A stretch of DNA of 64,000 nucleotides from Pseudomonas viridiflava (GCF_900573885.1 NZ_UPSE01000493.1:620001-684000), one strand, 5' to 3'. Counted from the stretch's first letter, positions 17,435-26,199 are shown. Notes: generated by a model not told the origin, from the letters alone. Numbers and translations: made by a program.

Positions 17435-18844
17435 TTAGGCCAGCTTCAACGGATGACGGCTGACCGAGGGCGTTTCCAGATTCGCCGGGGGCAGCGGCAG
17501 AGCGGCCTGGTTGTGCACGCTGACCAGTTGCAGCCAGAGGTTTTCGCCGGTGCTGAACTGCCCGCTCGGCAGCCACAGGCCGTGATTCCAGCCGCCGCCG
17601 ACCACGGGAGTGCTCTGTAATACACCGGGATGGGTCTGTGTGCTGGGGCTGCGGCGCAGCCAGACCGGACGCGGCAAACCCTTCAAATAGCGCAGACCCA
17701 GGTGCAAGCCGTCGGCGTTCTGGTGCCGCCAACGCAGGAGCGCCAGGGTCGGCGTGCCGCTGTTACTCAGCAGCAATACCAGTTGCCCAACCGGCAACAG
17801 ACGACCCTGGTCGGCATGGCAGATCAGGCGCGCACCGCCGGAACTGGTATCGAGCATTTGCGCCGCGCAATGGCCAGGCCGGTGCTCCAGCAACTGCGCA
17901 TGAATGGCAGGCAGGCCAACCACCAGACTGCAATCGCCGACCTGATCGGAACGCTCGTGGCGCCGCTGTTGACGACCCAACCAATGGTGCCGAACCCGTT
18001 GCAGCAGTTCACCTTCCACTGTGGTTCGCAGCGGCGCCGGCTCGTGCAATGCCACCAGCAACGCGCCCAACTCGAAGCGGCGCAGGTACACAGGGTCGCT
18101 CTCGGCTTGCTGTTCAAAGGCCAGGCTGGGTTGCGCTTCAGTGAGGTCGACGATGGGGCCTTCGGTGTCATCTTCGTCGTCCCAGGGAAGCAGACGCGCC
18201 AGACTCGCCAGTGGCGCCAGTGCATTGAACAGCTGCGGACTTTCGCCCTCGGCCAGGTGGAATGGGTTGCTCAGGGACAACAGCAGCATTTGCTGATACA
18301 GGCCGCGCAGGGTGTTGGCGGGCAGAGGATGGAATGCAGCGGCGACCGGTTCGTCGAGACAGTCTTGATGTTCGCCAATCCAGTAGAGCAAATGGCTATC
18401 GCTCCACAGGCTGGCCGGTGGCTCCTGATACAGCTGGTAGTGACGCAACAGGCTCTGCGCCAGAAAGTGCTGCGCCATGTACAGGCACCACGCCAGATGC
18501 GGGCGCGAAGGCTGCCGGCCCTGCAGAATCTGCAGCAGCAAGCGCTTGAAGCCGATGGCCATTTCGCCACAGAAACGCACGAACAACATCGGCGGCGTGT
18601 TGCCCTGACGGTAGTGCTCGGCGTAGTGGCGATACTCATCGCTCAGACTTTGCAGCGCGCGTTGCCTTTCGAGTAAGGTCATGGCGCTGCGATTGAGGCG
18701 AAACAACAAACCCAGCACCAGGTGCAGCGCGCCTTCATGGGATTGCAGGCGGGCCTCGGCCAGGCGCTCATTGAGATCGGCCAGCGGCGCGGCCGCTTCG
18801 TCGAGGATGTCCGGCACCTCAAGGCGTAGGGCGTCCAGTGTCAT
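17435..18844 (-). CDS. Conserved hypothetical protein with possible C-terminal PilZ-like domain
   Basis: 469 residues, MTLDALRLEVPDILDEAAAPL.... The N-terminal 300 residues are helical and Leu/Gln rich with no membrane segment. The C-terminal third has R-rich RQQRRHERSDQ followed by AQMLDTSSGGARLICHADQGRLLPVGQLVLL, resembling the RxxxR and D/N-x-S-x-x-G signature of PilZ domains that bind cyclic di-GMP; this is a motif reading only. AGGGG before the ATG at 18844 supports that start rather than 18991. The gene diverges from the thioredoxin gene. Confidence 0.65.
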   Translation of the reverse strand: MTLDALRLEVPDILDEAAAPLADLNERLAEARLQSHEGALHLVLGLLFRLNRSAMTLLERQRALQSLSDEYRHYAEHYRQGNTPPMLFVRFCGEMAIGFKRLLLQILQGRQPSRPHLAWCLYMAQHFLAQSLLRHYQLYQEPPASLWSDSHLLYWIGEHQDCLDEPVAAAFHPLPANTLRGLYQQMLLLSLSNPFHLAEGESPQLFNALAPLASLARLLPWDDEDDTEGPIVDLTEAQPSLAFEQQAESDPVYLRRFELGALLVALHEPAPLRTTVEGELLQRVRHHWLGRQQRRHERSDQVGDCSLVVGLPAIHAQLLEHRPGHCAAQMLDTSSGGARLICHADQGRLLPVGQLVLLLSNSGTPTLALLRWRHQNADGLHLGLRYLKGLPRPVWLRRSPSTQTHPGVLQSTPVVGGGWNHGLWLPSGQFSTGENLWLQLVSVHNQAALPLPPANLETPSVSRHPLKLA

Positions 18845-18874
18845 ACCACCCCTGCAAGTACGAGGATCGAATGC

Positions 18875-19372
18875 ATGGTTGCGCTTGCGCGTAGGGTCAT
18901 CAAAAAAATGCTCTTGGGGCAGATTGCTCTGGCTATCTGCGCGGGGCTTTTGCTGGGCGGCTGCGCTGAAGACTTCGGCAGCGATCAGCATGGAAGAAAG
19001 GTAACGGCTGAGCAGTTGGAAGGCCAGTGGTTAGTGATTAATTACTGGGCCGAGTGGTGCGGGCCTTGCCGCACGGAGATTCCGGAGCTAAACAGCCTGG
19101 CCGAACAGCTTAAAGTCCAGCACGCGCAAGTGCTGGGCGTTAACTTCGACGCGCTGCAAGGCGAGGCCCTGAGCAAGGCCTCCGACGCCATGGGCATCCG
19201 CTTTACCGTATTGGCGCAAGACCCTGGCGAACGCTTCAAACTGCCGCGCAGCGAAGCGTTGCCGGTCACCTATCTGGTTGACCCCAAAGGCCAGGTACGC
19301 GAGCGCCTGATGGGCGAGCAAACCGCAGCAGGCCTGGCAAAGCGCCTGACTGAACTGCAAGCAAAGGAGTAA
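18875..19372 (+). CDS. TlpA-like thioredoxin-family lipoprotein
   Basis: 165 residues. Signal with lipobox LLLGGC (Cys29 or 30), so a membrane-anchored periplasmic lipoprotein. The thioredoxin fold carries the redox motif WAEWCGPCRTEIPEL and the cis-proline region EALPVTYLVDPKG. Likely a thiol-disulfide reductase acting on envelope proteins; the partner is unknown. The ATG at 18875 is preceded by GAGG at a suitable distance. A gene for acylphosphatase follows after 4 bp, so the two are probably co-transcribed. Confidence 0.9.
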   Translation: MVALARRVIKKMLLGQIALAICAGLLLGGCAEDFGSDQHGRKVTAEQLEGQWLVINYWAEWCGPCRTEIPELNSLAEQLKVQHAQVLGVNFDALQGEALSKASDAMGIRFTVLAQDPGERFKLPRSEALPVTYLVDPKGQVRERLMGEQTAAGLAKRLTELQAKE

Positions 19373-19376
19373 GGCG

Positions 19377-19652
19377 ATGGCTCGTATCTGTTTACATGGC
19401 TACGTCAGCGGCAAGGTGCAGGGCGTGTTTTTTCGCCGCAGCACCGAAACCGAAGCCACCCGTCTGAACCTGGATGGCTGGGTGCGCAACCTGGCTGACG
19501 GTCGGGTTGAAGTGCTGGTGGAAGGCGAGGAAGAGGCGGTGCGGGAACTGGCTGCGTGGCTGGAGAGCGGGCCTAAGAAGGCCAAGGTGACTGCGGTGGA
19601 ATTGCAAGAGCATCCGCTGCAAGGAATTGCCGGGTTTGTGGTTCGCGGATAA
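19377..19652 (+). CDS. acyP: Acylphosphatase
   Basis: 91-residue small enzyme hydrolysing carboxyl-phosphate bonds. The active-site loop GKVQGVFFRRSTETEA holds the phosphate-binding Arg, and GWVRNLADGRVEVLVEG has the catalytic Asn in its usual place. Normal length. AAGGAG just upstream of the ATG is in the 3' end of the thioredoxin gene, pointing to coupled translation. Confidence 0.95.
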   Translation: MARICLHGYVSGKVQGVFFRRSTETEATRLNLDGWVRNLADGRVEVLVEGEEEAVRELAAWLESGPKKAKVTAVELQEHPLQGIAGFVVRG

Positions 19653-19655
19653 AAC

Positions 19656-19786
19656 GCCGGCCCTCTCCCCAACCCTCTCCCGCAAGCGGGAGAGGGGGCT
19701 GATCGCCTTCGGTCTCAAGCCATGCATCGCTCGAATTCCCCTCGCCCGCTTGCGGGAGAGGGGCTAGGGGAGAGGGCAGGGCAAAC
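19656..19786. repeat. Inverted pair of CCCTCTCCC-type palindromic elements
   Basis: Left element: CCCTCTCCC, then CCTCTCCCGCAAGCGGGAGAGG, itself a hairpin. Right element, inverted: CCCGCTTGCGGGAGAGGGG then GGGGAGAGGG. The two are separated by about 50 bp and can fold on each other. They lie between convergent genes acyP and the transglycosylase, and may act as a transcription end signal. Confidence 0.7.
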
Positions 19787-19797
19787 GCCGATTAAAG

Positions 19798-20373
19798 CTA
19801 CGGCCTCACGTACCAATAATCCTGCCAATACCCGACCACCTTCCCTGAATACGTGGTTTTACCCAGGCTGCCGTTGTACCGGGCGAGAGCACGGTTCAGG
19901 TCGCCTTTTTCTTTTTTCAGGTAGTAGCTGAGGATGGTGCAGCCGTAGCGCAGGTTGGTGGCGTTGTCGGTGAGGTTGTCTTGCTCGCGGCCCAGTTCGG
20001 CTTTCCAGAAGGTCATCACCTGCATCATGCCCTGGGCGCCAACCGAGGAAATGGCGAAGCGGTTGAAGCGGCTTTCGACGTGGATCAGCGCCATCACCAG
20101 CTCCGGCTTGAGCCCGGCTTTGCTCGCTTCGTGGTGCACCTGTTTGAGGAGCGTCAGGCGTTCCTCAGGGTCCGGCATGTAGCGGCTGAGGCGTGTGGAC
20201 ATGTCGAGCAACCAGACTTCGGCGTCATAGCGATCAACAAAACTGTCCGCTTCGGAAACCGTGCGTTGCAGCAGGTCGCGCAATTCCGGTTCGGGGGCCT
20301 GGCGCACGCTGGCGCTCAGGGGCAGGGCGAGCACTAGCAGGCAGCACAGCGCCAGGCGCAAGCAGGCGGTCAT
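19798..20373 (-). CDS. Lytic transglycosylase, SLT domain (exported)
   Basis: 191 residues with signal peptide MTACLRLALCCLLVLALPLSAS. The SLT-type lysozyme-like domain is shown by ALIHVESRFNRFAISSVGAQGMMQVM: the Glu of HVESRFN is the catalytic acid and GAQGMMQV is the family block. The later NLRYGCTILSYYLKK and ALARYNGS also fit. It would cleave peptidoglycan glycan strands in the periplasm. The start at 20373 begins the signal peptide. It lies 7 bp downstream of the lipoprotein gene and is probably in its operon. Confidence 0.9.
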   Translation of the reverse strand: MTACLRLALCCLLVLALPLSASVRQAPEPELRDLLQRTVSEADSFVDRYDAEVWLLDMSTRLSRYMPDPEERLTLLKQVHHEASKAGLKPELVMALIHVESRFNRFAISSVGAQGMMQVMTFWKAELGREQDNLTDNATNLRYGCTILSYYLKKEKGDLNRALARYNGSLGKTTYSGKVVGYWQDYWYVRP

Positions 20374-20380
20374 GCCGGGC

Positions 20381-21337
20381 TCAGTTGTTGGCGCCGGGAT
20401 CGGCCACGAGGCGGCCGGCATCCTTGCGCAGCGAAGTGAGAAATTCCTGCTGCAGTTCGGGGTCGTTGCGGGTCAGTTCAATCAGGCTTTGCTCCAGCTC
20501 GTTGGCTTCTTCTTCAAGGCCAAGATCGGACAGCCGTTTAACGCGGTGCACCCACTGCGCCACTTCGTCGTCTTCCAGATCGTCGTAGATCAGCGCATGG
20601 GCTTCCAGCAATTTACCGCGCAGCGTGCGGCTGACTTGCAAAGTCGCCTCGGCGCGGGTTTTGTCTTGATCGTCTTCCACGCTCAGCAGCAGTTTGCCGA
20701 CACGGCTGACATCCTGTTCGGCAAACGGGCCGTCTAGCAGATTCAGGCGCAGCACGCCGTTGCGGTCGGTGCTCAGTTCGTGGGTCTGCGGGCCGGCAGT
20801 AATCAATACCGGACGCTCAGTCCACGGCAGGCTGGAGTACTCGGTGCGTTTTTCTTTCTGTTGTTCGTTGATGCGTGCCAGATTCTGTTCCGAGCGGCCG
20901 TTGGACTGCACGTTCATGAACGGGTTGAGCCCGGCGAAACCGTAGTCGATCCAGCCTTTGGTGGCCGTTTCCGGCACGTTGCCAAGCAACACCACGTTCA
21001 CCACGTTCGCGCCAACGCCAGCCACTACCGCCACCACACCCAGCGGCACTTCATACAGCTCGCGCCATGCCTGGTAGGGCGTGTAGCGATCGTAGATGCG
21101 GGTGACTTCGAACTCGGTCACCTCGAAGGTTTTCTGGTCCTGGATACGCACGCGCCGTTGCGGCAGTTCGAGCACTTCGGGTTGCCCCACGTCGATCTGC
21201 AGGCTGTGGTTAAGCAGTTTTCGCTCAGCGCGGTCCTCGCGCTCGGCGCGCTGCGACATGTGATTGGCGCAGCCGCTGAGCAGCAAGGCGCCGCACAGGG
21301 CGGCGCCGATGAGGCTAATGGAACGTGGCTTGAACAT
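20381..21337 (-). CDS. Conserved lipoprotein of unknown function
   Basis: 318 residues. Signal with lipobox LLLSGC (MFKPRSISLIGAALCGALLLSGCANH), so a lipoprotein. A hydrophobic stretch VPLGVVAVVAGVGANVVNVVLLG lies near residues 103-125 and may be a membrane segment. The C-terminal third is acidic and helical. I do not recognise the domain. It sits 18 bp downstream of proS and 7 bp upstream of the transglycosylase on the same strand, so the three may be co-transcribed and it may have an envelope role. Confidence 0.75.
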   Translation of the reverse strand: MFKPRSISLIGAALCGALLLSGCANHMSQRAEREDRAERKLLNHSLQIDVGQPEVLELPQRRVRIQDQKTFEVTEFEVTRIYDRYTPYQAWRELYEVPLGVVAVVAGVGANVVNVVLLGNVPETATKGWIDYGFAGLNPFMNVQSNGRSEQNLARINEQQKEKRTEYSSLPWTERPVLITAGPQTHELSTDRNGVLRLNLLDGPFAEQDVSRVGKLLLSVEDDQDKTRAEATLQVSRTLRGKLLEAHALIYDDLEDDEVAQWVHRVKRLSDLGLEEEANELEQSLIELTRNDPELQQEFLTSLRKDAGRLVADPGANN

Positions 21338-21355
21338 GGGAGCTCTGGCTAACAA

Positions 21356-23071
21356 TCAACGACCGGTACGGGCCTGGATAAAGGACAACACGTCGGCAAC
21401 TGGAATGGCCTGCGCCTCGGTTTCACGACGGTTCTTGTATTCCAGATTGCCGTCGGCCAGACCACGGTCGCTGACCACGATGCGATGCGGGATGCCGATC
21501 AGTTCCATATCGGCAAACTTGATGCCGGGGCTGGTTTTCTTGTCACGGTCGTCCAGCAGCACTTCGAAGCCGGCGGCGGTGAGGTCGGCGTAAAGCTTGT
21601 CGGTCGCCGCGCGCACCTCTTCGTTTTCGTAACGCAGCGGCACCAGCGCGATCTGGAAGGGCGCCAGGGCGTCGCTCCAGAGAATGCCGCGCTCGTCGTT
21701 GTTCTGCTCGATGGCAGCCGCAACCACACGCGACACACCGATGCCGTAGCAACCCATAGTCAGAATGGCCGGTTTGCCGTTCTCACCCATAACGGTGCAG
21801 TTCATGGCTTCGCTGTATTTGCTGCCGAGCTGGAAGATATGCCCGACTTCAATGCCGCGTTTGATTTCCAGCGTGCCTTGGCCATCCGGGCTTGGATCGC
21901 CAGCGACGACGTTACGCAGGTCGGCCACTTCCGGCAGCGGCAGATCGCGCTCCCAGTTCACGCCGAAGTAATGCTTGTCGTCGATGTTGGCGCCGATGGC
22001 GAAGTCGCTCATCAGGGCCACCGAACGGTCGATTACGCAAGGCAGCGGCAGGTTCAGCGGGCCAAGGGAGCCGGCGCCAGCGCCAATGGCGTTGCGCAGC
22101 TCTGCTTCGGTCGCAAATTCCAGCGGGCTGGCGACCTGCTCCAGATTGGCGGCTTTGATTTCGTTGAGTTCGTGGTCGCCACGAACGATCAGCGCAACCA
22201 GCTTGCCTTCTTCGGCACCGTGCACCACCAGTGTCTTGATGGTTTTTTCGATTGGCAGATTGAAGCCTTCCACCAGCTCGGCGATGGTTTTGGCGTTCGG
22301 CGTATCGACCAGGCGCATTTCCTCGGAAGCGGCGCCGCGTTCGGTTTCGCGCGGAATGGCTTCGGCTTTCTCGATGTTGGCCGCGTAGTCCGACACGTTG
22401 CTGAACGCGATATCGTCTTCACCCGATTCGGCCAGCACGTGGAACTCGTGCGAGCCGGTGCCGCCGATAGAGCCGGTGTCGGCTTGTACCGGACGGAAGT
22501 TCAAGCCCAGGCGGCTGAACACATTGCAGTAAGCCTGGTGCATGCGGTCGTAGGTTTGTTGCAGGGACGCCTGATCGATATGGAACGAATAGGCGTCTTT
22601 CATGGTGAATTCACGGCCGCGCATCAAACCGAAGCGTGGGCGGATTTCATCGCGGAATTTGGTCTGGATCTGGTACAGGTTGATGGGCAACTGTTTATAG
22701 CTGCTCAACTCGTTGCGCATCAGATCGGTAATGACTTCTTCGTGGGTAGGGCCCACACAGAAATCACGGGCGTGACGGTCTTTCAAGCGCAGCAACTCGG
22801 GACCGTATTGTTCCCAGCGCCCGGATTCCTGCCACAGTTCGGCCGGTTGGATGGCGGGCATCAACACTTCCAGCGCGCCGGCAGCGTTCATTTCTTCACG
22901 AACGACAGTTTCAACCTTGCGCAACACACGCAAGCCCATCGGCAGCCAGGTGTACAGGCCGGAGGCCAGTTTGCGGATCATGCCGGCACGCAGCATAAGC
23001 TGGTGGCTGACCACGACGGCATCGGTTGGGTTTTCTTTCAGGGTCGAGAGCAAATACTGACTGGTACGCAT
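21356..23071 (-). CDS. proS: Prolyl-tRNA synthetase (bacterial type)
   Basis: Charges tRNA-Pro in the cytoplasm. 571 residues, the long bacterial form. Class II motifs are visible: motif 1 region with GLYTWLPMGLRVLRKVE, motif 2 RDEIRPRFGLMRGREFTMKD, motif 3 GCYGIGVSRVVAAAIEQ. The insertion editing domain (about 225-405) that removes mischarged Ala is present, including SGEDDIAFSNVSDYAANIEKAE leading into it. The C-terminal anticodon domain ends with the gene. Start MRTSQYLLSTLKENPTDAVVVSHQLMLRAGMIRKLASG is standard. Confidence 0.97.
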   Translation of the reverse strand: MRTSQYLLSTLKENPTDAVVVSHQLMLRAGMIRKLASGLYTWLPMGLRVLRKVETVVREEMNAAGALEVLMPAIQPAELWQESGRWEQYGPELLRLKDRHARDFCVGPTHEEVITDLMRNELSSYKQLPINLYQIQTKFRDEIRPRFGLMRGREFTMKDAYSFHIDQASLQQTYDRMHQAYCNVFSRLGLNFRPVQADTGSIGGTGSHEFHVLAESGEDDIAFSNVSDYAANIEKAEAIPRETERGAASEEMRLVDTPNAKTIAELVEGFNLPIEKTIKTLVVHGAEEGKLVALIVRGDHELNEIKAANLEQVASPLEFATEAELRNAIGAGAGSLGPLNLPLPCVIDRSVALMSDFAIGANIDDKHYFGVNWERDLPLPEVADLRNVVAGDPSPDGQGTLEIKRGIEVGHIFQLGSKYSEAMNCTVMGENGKPAILTMGCYGIGVSRVVAAAIEQNNDERGILWSDALAPFQIALVPLRYENEEVRAATDKLYADLTAAGFEVLLDDRDKKTSPGIKFADMELIGIPHRIVVSDRGLADGNLEYKNRRETEAQAIPVADVLSFIQARTGR

Positions 23072-23176
23072 GTTTGGCCGTTATATCAGTTGCGAAGGCG
23101 GGGAAGTGCTCGGCATTGTACGGGGCCTGTACAGCCGCGTACAGGATTCAGGCCATCGCCGAGTAAGGGGTTTCCA

Positions 23177-23593
23177 GTGTCTGCTTTGACCGCTGAGGAA
23201 GTACAAGTATTGATCCGGTTCGGGGTGCCAATGGCCGAAGATATCGACCTGTGCATCGACCGGCTGGATGCCGACAACGCCTACGCCCGCGTACCCTTCC
23301 AGGCCAAATTGGTGCGCCCGGGTGGCACCGTTTCGGGGCCGACCATCATGGCCCTGGCCGACGCTGCCATGTACGCCATGGTGCTGGGGCGGCTGGGAAA
23401 GGTGGAGATGGCCGTGACCTCCAATCTGAACATTAACTTTCTGGCAAAACCAAAGCCGGTGGACCTGATTGCCCACGCGCAAATACTTAGATTGAGTCGT
23501 CGTCAAGCAGTATGCGAAGTGTCTTTATATTCAGTTGGCGATGATGACAATCTAGTGGCTCATGTAACGGGCACCTATGCACTTCCGTTGTAA
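23177..23593 (+). CDS. Hotdog-fold PaaI-like thioesterase
   Basis: 138 residues from GTG at 23177, which is preceded by AAGGGG 6 bases upstream. The hotdog fold is supported by VRPGGTVSGPTIMALADAAMYAMV (the central helix with a conserved Gly and Asp), followed by beta strands NINFLAKPKPVDLIAHAQILRLSRRQAVCEV. Family members hydrolyse acyl-CoA thioesters; the substrate here is unknown. The gene diverges from proS. Confidence 0.85.
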   Translation: MSALTAEEVQVLIRFGVPMAEDIDLCIDRLDADNAYARVPFQAKLVRPGGTVSGPTIMALADAAMYAMVLGRLGKVEMAVTSNLNINFLAKPKPVDLIAHAQILRLSRRQAVCEVSLYSVGDDDNLVAHVTGTYALPL

Positions 23594-23622
23594 GTTAGTT
23601 ATCCCGTGCCAACTTCCAGACG

Positions 23623-23653
23623 AAAAAAAGCCCGGCTAATGCCGGGCTTTTTC
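23623..23653. terminator. Bidirectional rho-independent terminator
   Basis: AAAAAAAGCCCGGC and GCCGGGCTTTTT around a short loop, between the convergent hotdog and OprD genes. Confidence 0.9.
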
Positions 23654-23682
23654 TTATATCGAATTACCTGCTGAGTTCTGGA

Positions 23683-24960
23683 TTACAGAATGCTCAGTGG
23701 GTATTCGACGATCAGGCGCAGTTCGTCGATCGAAGGCGAAGAACGCAGGTACACGGCGTCGCTCGAACGGTAAGTAGCTTGACGAATACGCAGGCTCAGG
23801 TCTTTAGCTGGGCCGTCTTGCAGAACGTATTTAGCTTCGATATCACGTTCCCACTCTTTACCGTTGTCGGTCGACTCAACGTTCGCGCCTTTACCGGTTA
23901 CGTAGCGGGTCATGAACGACAGGCCAGGAACGCCGAGGGTGGCGAAGTCCAGGTCATAACGAACGCCGTACGATTTTTCGTCTTCAGTGTTGAAGTCGGA
24001 ACGGGCGATCGAGTTGTTCAGGTAAACAGTACCGCCGCCGTCTACGCCGTAGGCGTAGTCGCCGTCACCCGTTACGTCCTGGAAGGACAGGGTGAATTTG
24101 TGAGCGTCGATGCTGTAGGAAGCTGCGAAGCTGTAAGTCAGGTTGTCGATGTCGCCGCCGTCAACGCTGTTGTCGCCATCAGCCAGGCCGTCGCCAATGC
24201 TGTCAACTTTATAGGCGTTTACATCGAGGCCGAACGCTTGGCCTTCAGTGATAGGCAGGGTCCAGTTTACGTTCGCGTAAATCTTCTTGAAGTAGTCTTC
24301 AACACGCGAGTAATACAGGGTGGTCGACAGGGAGTCGCTAAACGCATAAGTGCCGCCGAATACGTCAGCTTTGGTCAGACCCAGGCCATCGTGGTTGGTG
24401 GAGTCTTGTGCGTTGATACCGGTGAAATGACCAGCTTTCAGCTCAAGGCCTTCAATTTCATTGCTGGTGATCTGGAAGCCTTCGGCAACTTCTGGCAGCA
24501 AGCGGCTGTCGTCTGTTGCGAATACCGGCATGGTGGTGAACTGATCGCCGTACTTCAGAGTGGTGTTCGACAGGCGGATTTTAACCGCGCCGCCAGCTTC
24601 ACCGTAGCTGTCTTCCGAACGACCATCGGAGTCTTCTGGGAACAGGCCTGTGCCTGCACGGCCACGGCCGCTGTCCAGCTTGATGCCAGCCAGGCCGATC
24701 GCGTCAACGCCGAAACCTACAGTGCCTTGGGTGAAGCCGGACTCGAAAGTGCCGATGAAGCCTTGGCCCCATTCTTCAACGCGGCTTTGCTCGGTGTTTG
24801 GGTTGTTGCGGCGGTCACGGGAGAAGTAGAGGTTGCGAGCCAGAACATCCAGGCTGCTGTCTTCTACGAAGCCCTTGGAGTCGGACTGTTCGCTGGCTAC
24901 TGCCAGTTGGGTGCTGCCCGCTACTGCGAGGGCGATTAAGCTCCACTTCATCACTTGCAT
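23683..24960 (-). CDS. OprD-family outer-membrane porin
   Basis: 425 residues with a signal peptide (MQVMKWSLIALAVAGSTQLAVA) and an 18-strand barrel of the OprD/OccD-OccK type. Close similarity to OprD is visible at FVEDSSLDVLARNLYFSRD, WGQGFIGTFESGFTQGTVGFGVDA, AGGAVKIRLSNTTLKYGD, and the C-terminal RIRQATYR...ELRLIVEYPLSIL ending in the outer-membrane sorting residues. OprD proteins admit basic amino acids, other small carboxylates and, in P. aeruginosa, carbapenems; the exact substrate is not readable. Position and upstream ArgR-like boxes suggest the OprD orthologue. An aspartate-rich insert (DGLADGDNSVDGGDIDN) lies in a predicted loop. Confidence 0.93.
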   Translation of the reverse strand: MQVMKWSLIALAVAGSTQLAVASEQSDSKGFVEDSSLDVLARNLYFSRDRRNNPNTEQSRVEEWGQGFIGTFESGFTQGTVGFGVDAIGLAGIKLDSGRGRAGTGLFPEDSDGRSEDSYGEAGGAVKIRLSNTTLKYGDQFTTMPVFATDDSRLLPEVAEGFQITSNEIEGLELKAGHFTGINAQDSTNHDGLGLTKADVFGGTYAFSDSLSTTLYYSRVEDYFKKIYANVNWTLPITEGQAFGLDVNAYKVDSIGDGLADGDNSVDGGDIDNLTYSFAASYSIDAHKFTLSFQDVTGDGDYAYGVDGGGTVYLNNSIARSDFNTEDEKSYGVRYDLDFATLGVPGLSFMTRYVTGKGANVESTDNGKEWERDIEAKYVLQDGPAKDLSLRIRQATYRSSDAVYLRSSPSIDELRLIVEYPLSIL

Positions 24961-25044
24961 CGTGATTGCTCCTTTGGTTTAGAAGTTGCGCTGCCCATCT
25001 TATTTGTTGTATGGGCTAGCTCTTTCTTTTTGTGTCGGCGCTAA

Positions 25045-25073
25045 GTTATAGCACGGCGACAATGTTGGCGACA
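25045..25073 (-). promoter_or_regulatory. Candidate promoter of the OprD porin gene
   Basis: On the minus strand, TGTCGC (25073-25068) is followed after 17 bases by TATAAC (25050-25045), a good -10 box with a poor -35, as in activator-dependent promoters. It lies about 85 bases before the porin start. A second TGTCGC at 25061-25056 falls in the spacer. Confidence 0.5.
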
Positions 25074-25107
25074 GATAGTGCAGAGACCCTACAAATTCTT
25101 TACGGCG

Positions 25108-25139
25108 ATGTCGCAAAAGCTTATGTGACATGTCGCAAA
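25108..25139. promoter_or_regulatory. Direct repeat of TGTCGC boxes, possible ArgR operator
   Basis: ATGTCGCAAA occurs at 25108-25117 and again at 25130-25139, exactly 22 bp apart. TGTCGC is the conserved core of the P. aeruginosa ArgR half-site, and oprD in that species is induced by arginine through ArgR. The downstream AA of the half-site consensus is not well met, so this is a candidate. Confidence 0.45.
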
Positions 25140-25770
25140 TTCGTAGTTTTACGCTTGCATCCCAGCGATTGTTTTTCCGTGACTTCTGATGATTAACGAG
25201 CCGATAAAAACCACTCTCATTAATCCCTCTTAGGAGCAACGGTTAATTCCTGTCCGTAGGGTTAACTGTTGTTCCGGGCAAGGTACACAAACACTGTAGG
25301 GCGTATGTGCTCATTGATCTTGAATGGGATAAAGCAATTAGCGTGCACAAACGTAGGAAAAGTCGTGAAAATTTCGTCATGTGTGATTTTTCGAGCGTTG
25401 CGTTGTGAAAAATGGAGCAGAAGCGGCGTTTGCCGCTGCGCTTGGGTGGCGCGATTGGCAGGTGGTGACCGTTACTGGCGGTGGCGGTAACGGTTGGAAA
25501 GTGGGGCTTGCGGCGAATGGGTAACAAAACGTGCACAGCGGCGGTGCATTCGGAAGCGGCCGTTGTCGGGATCGGGCGCCGTTTTGGTGCGGCTCTGGGC
25601 GAGGCTCATACCGTCGGGTGATAACGGCGCTGCGGGCTCGTTCCTCCATCGTGATCTTGCTCTGCCGCTTGGGGCGAATTCTTGGCTAAGCAGGTATTCT
25701 TGGGCCACTGCGCGGTCGGCCTGGTCGGAGCGCTTGGCATCGTTGTACCTATATATAAGTAGGAGTGTGT
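25140..25770. other. Long divergent intergenic region
   Basis: With the porin promoter, about 810 bp separate the OprD gene (minus) from the HIT gene (plus). No supported gene. It contains an inverted repeat ACCGTTAC...GTAACGGT at 25468-25494 and, just before the HIT gene, an AT-rich CTATATATAAG (about 25749) that may be its -10 region. The frames open here show no recognisable protein. Confidence 0.4.
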
Positions 25771-26196
25771 ATGTTCGCCCTGGATTCTCGATTGCAGAAC
25801 GACACGTTGCTGATCGGCGACTTTCCGTTGTGCCAATTATTGTTAATGAATGACGACCATTACCCCTGGTTCATTCTGGTTCCGCGGCGCGAAGAGGTGA
25901 GCGAACTGTTCCAGCTCAGCGACGACGACCAGAAGCAGCTGTGGCATGAAACGGTCACCCTGACCGAATTGCTGAAAGACACCTTTGCCGCCGACAAGAT
26001 GAACGTCGCTACATTGGGCAATGTGGTGAGTCAGCTGCATATGCATGTGATCGTCCGTCGTCGCAGCGACGCCGCCTGGCCCGCTCCGGTGTGGGGCAAG
26101 TTTGCGGCGCAAGCCTACGACGCCCAGCAGGTCGCCGCGATTCGCGCGAAGCTGCGTTCGGTATTAGGCAGCGACTTTGTGTTTGCCCAGGAGTAA
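25771..26196 (+). CDS. HIT domain protein (histidine triad)
   Basis: 141-residue HIT-family nucleotide hydrolase or transferase. The triad appears as QLHMHVIVRR (H-x-H with one further histidine-position residue), and the substrate-binding HYPWFILVPRRE block is at about residues 30-41. The substrate is not known. TAGGAG before the ATG at 25771 fixes the start. slyX follows after 3 bp and is probably co-transcribed. A PA0959/PA0960-like pair in pseudomonads. Confidence 0.9.
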   Translation: MFALDSRLQNDTLLIGDFPLCQLLLMNDDHYPWFILVPRREEVSELFQLSDDDQKQLWHETVTLTELLKDTFAADKMNVATLGNVVSQLHMHVIVRRRSDAAWPAPVWGKFAAQAYDAQQVAAIRAKLRSVLGSDFVFAQE

Positions 26197-26199
26197 CGC

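Noticed and set aside
21485..23593. A very long plus-strand open frame (702 codons) opposite proS
   Set aside because: It is the antisense shadow of proS; only its last 138 codons, from GTG 23177, form a real protein (hotdog thioesterase).
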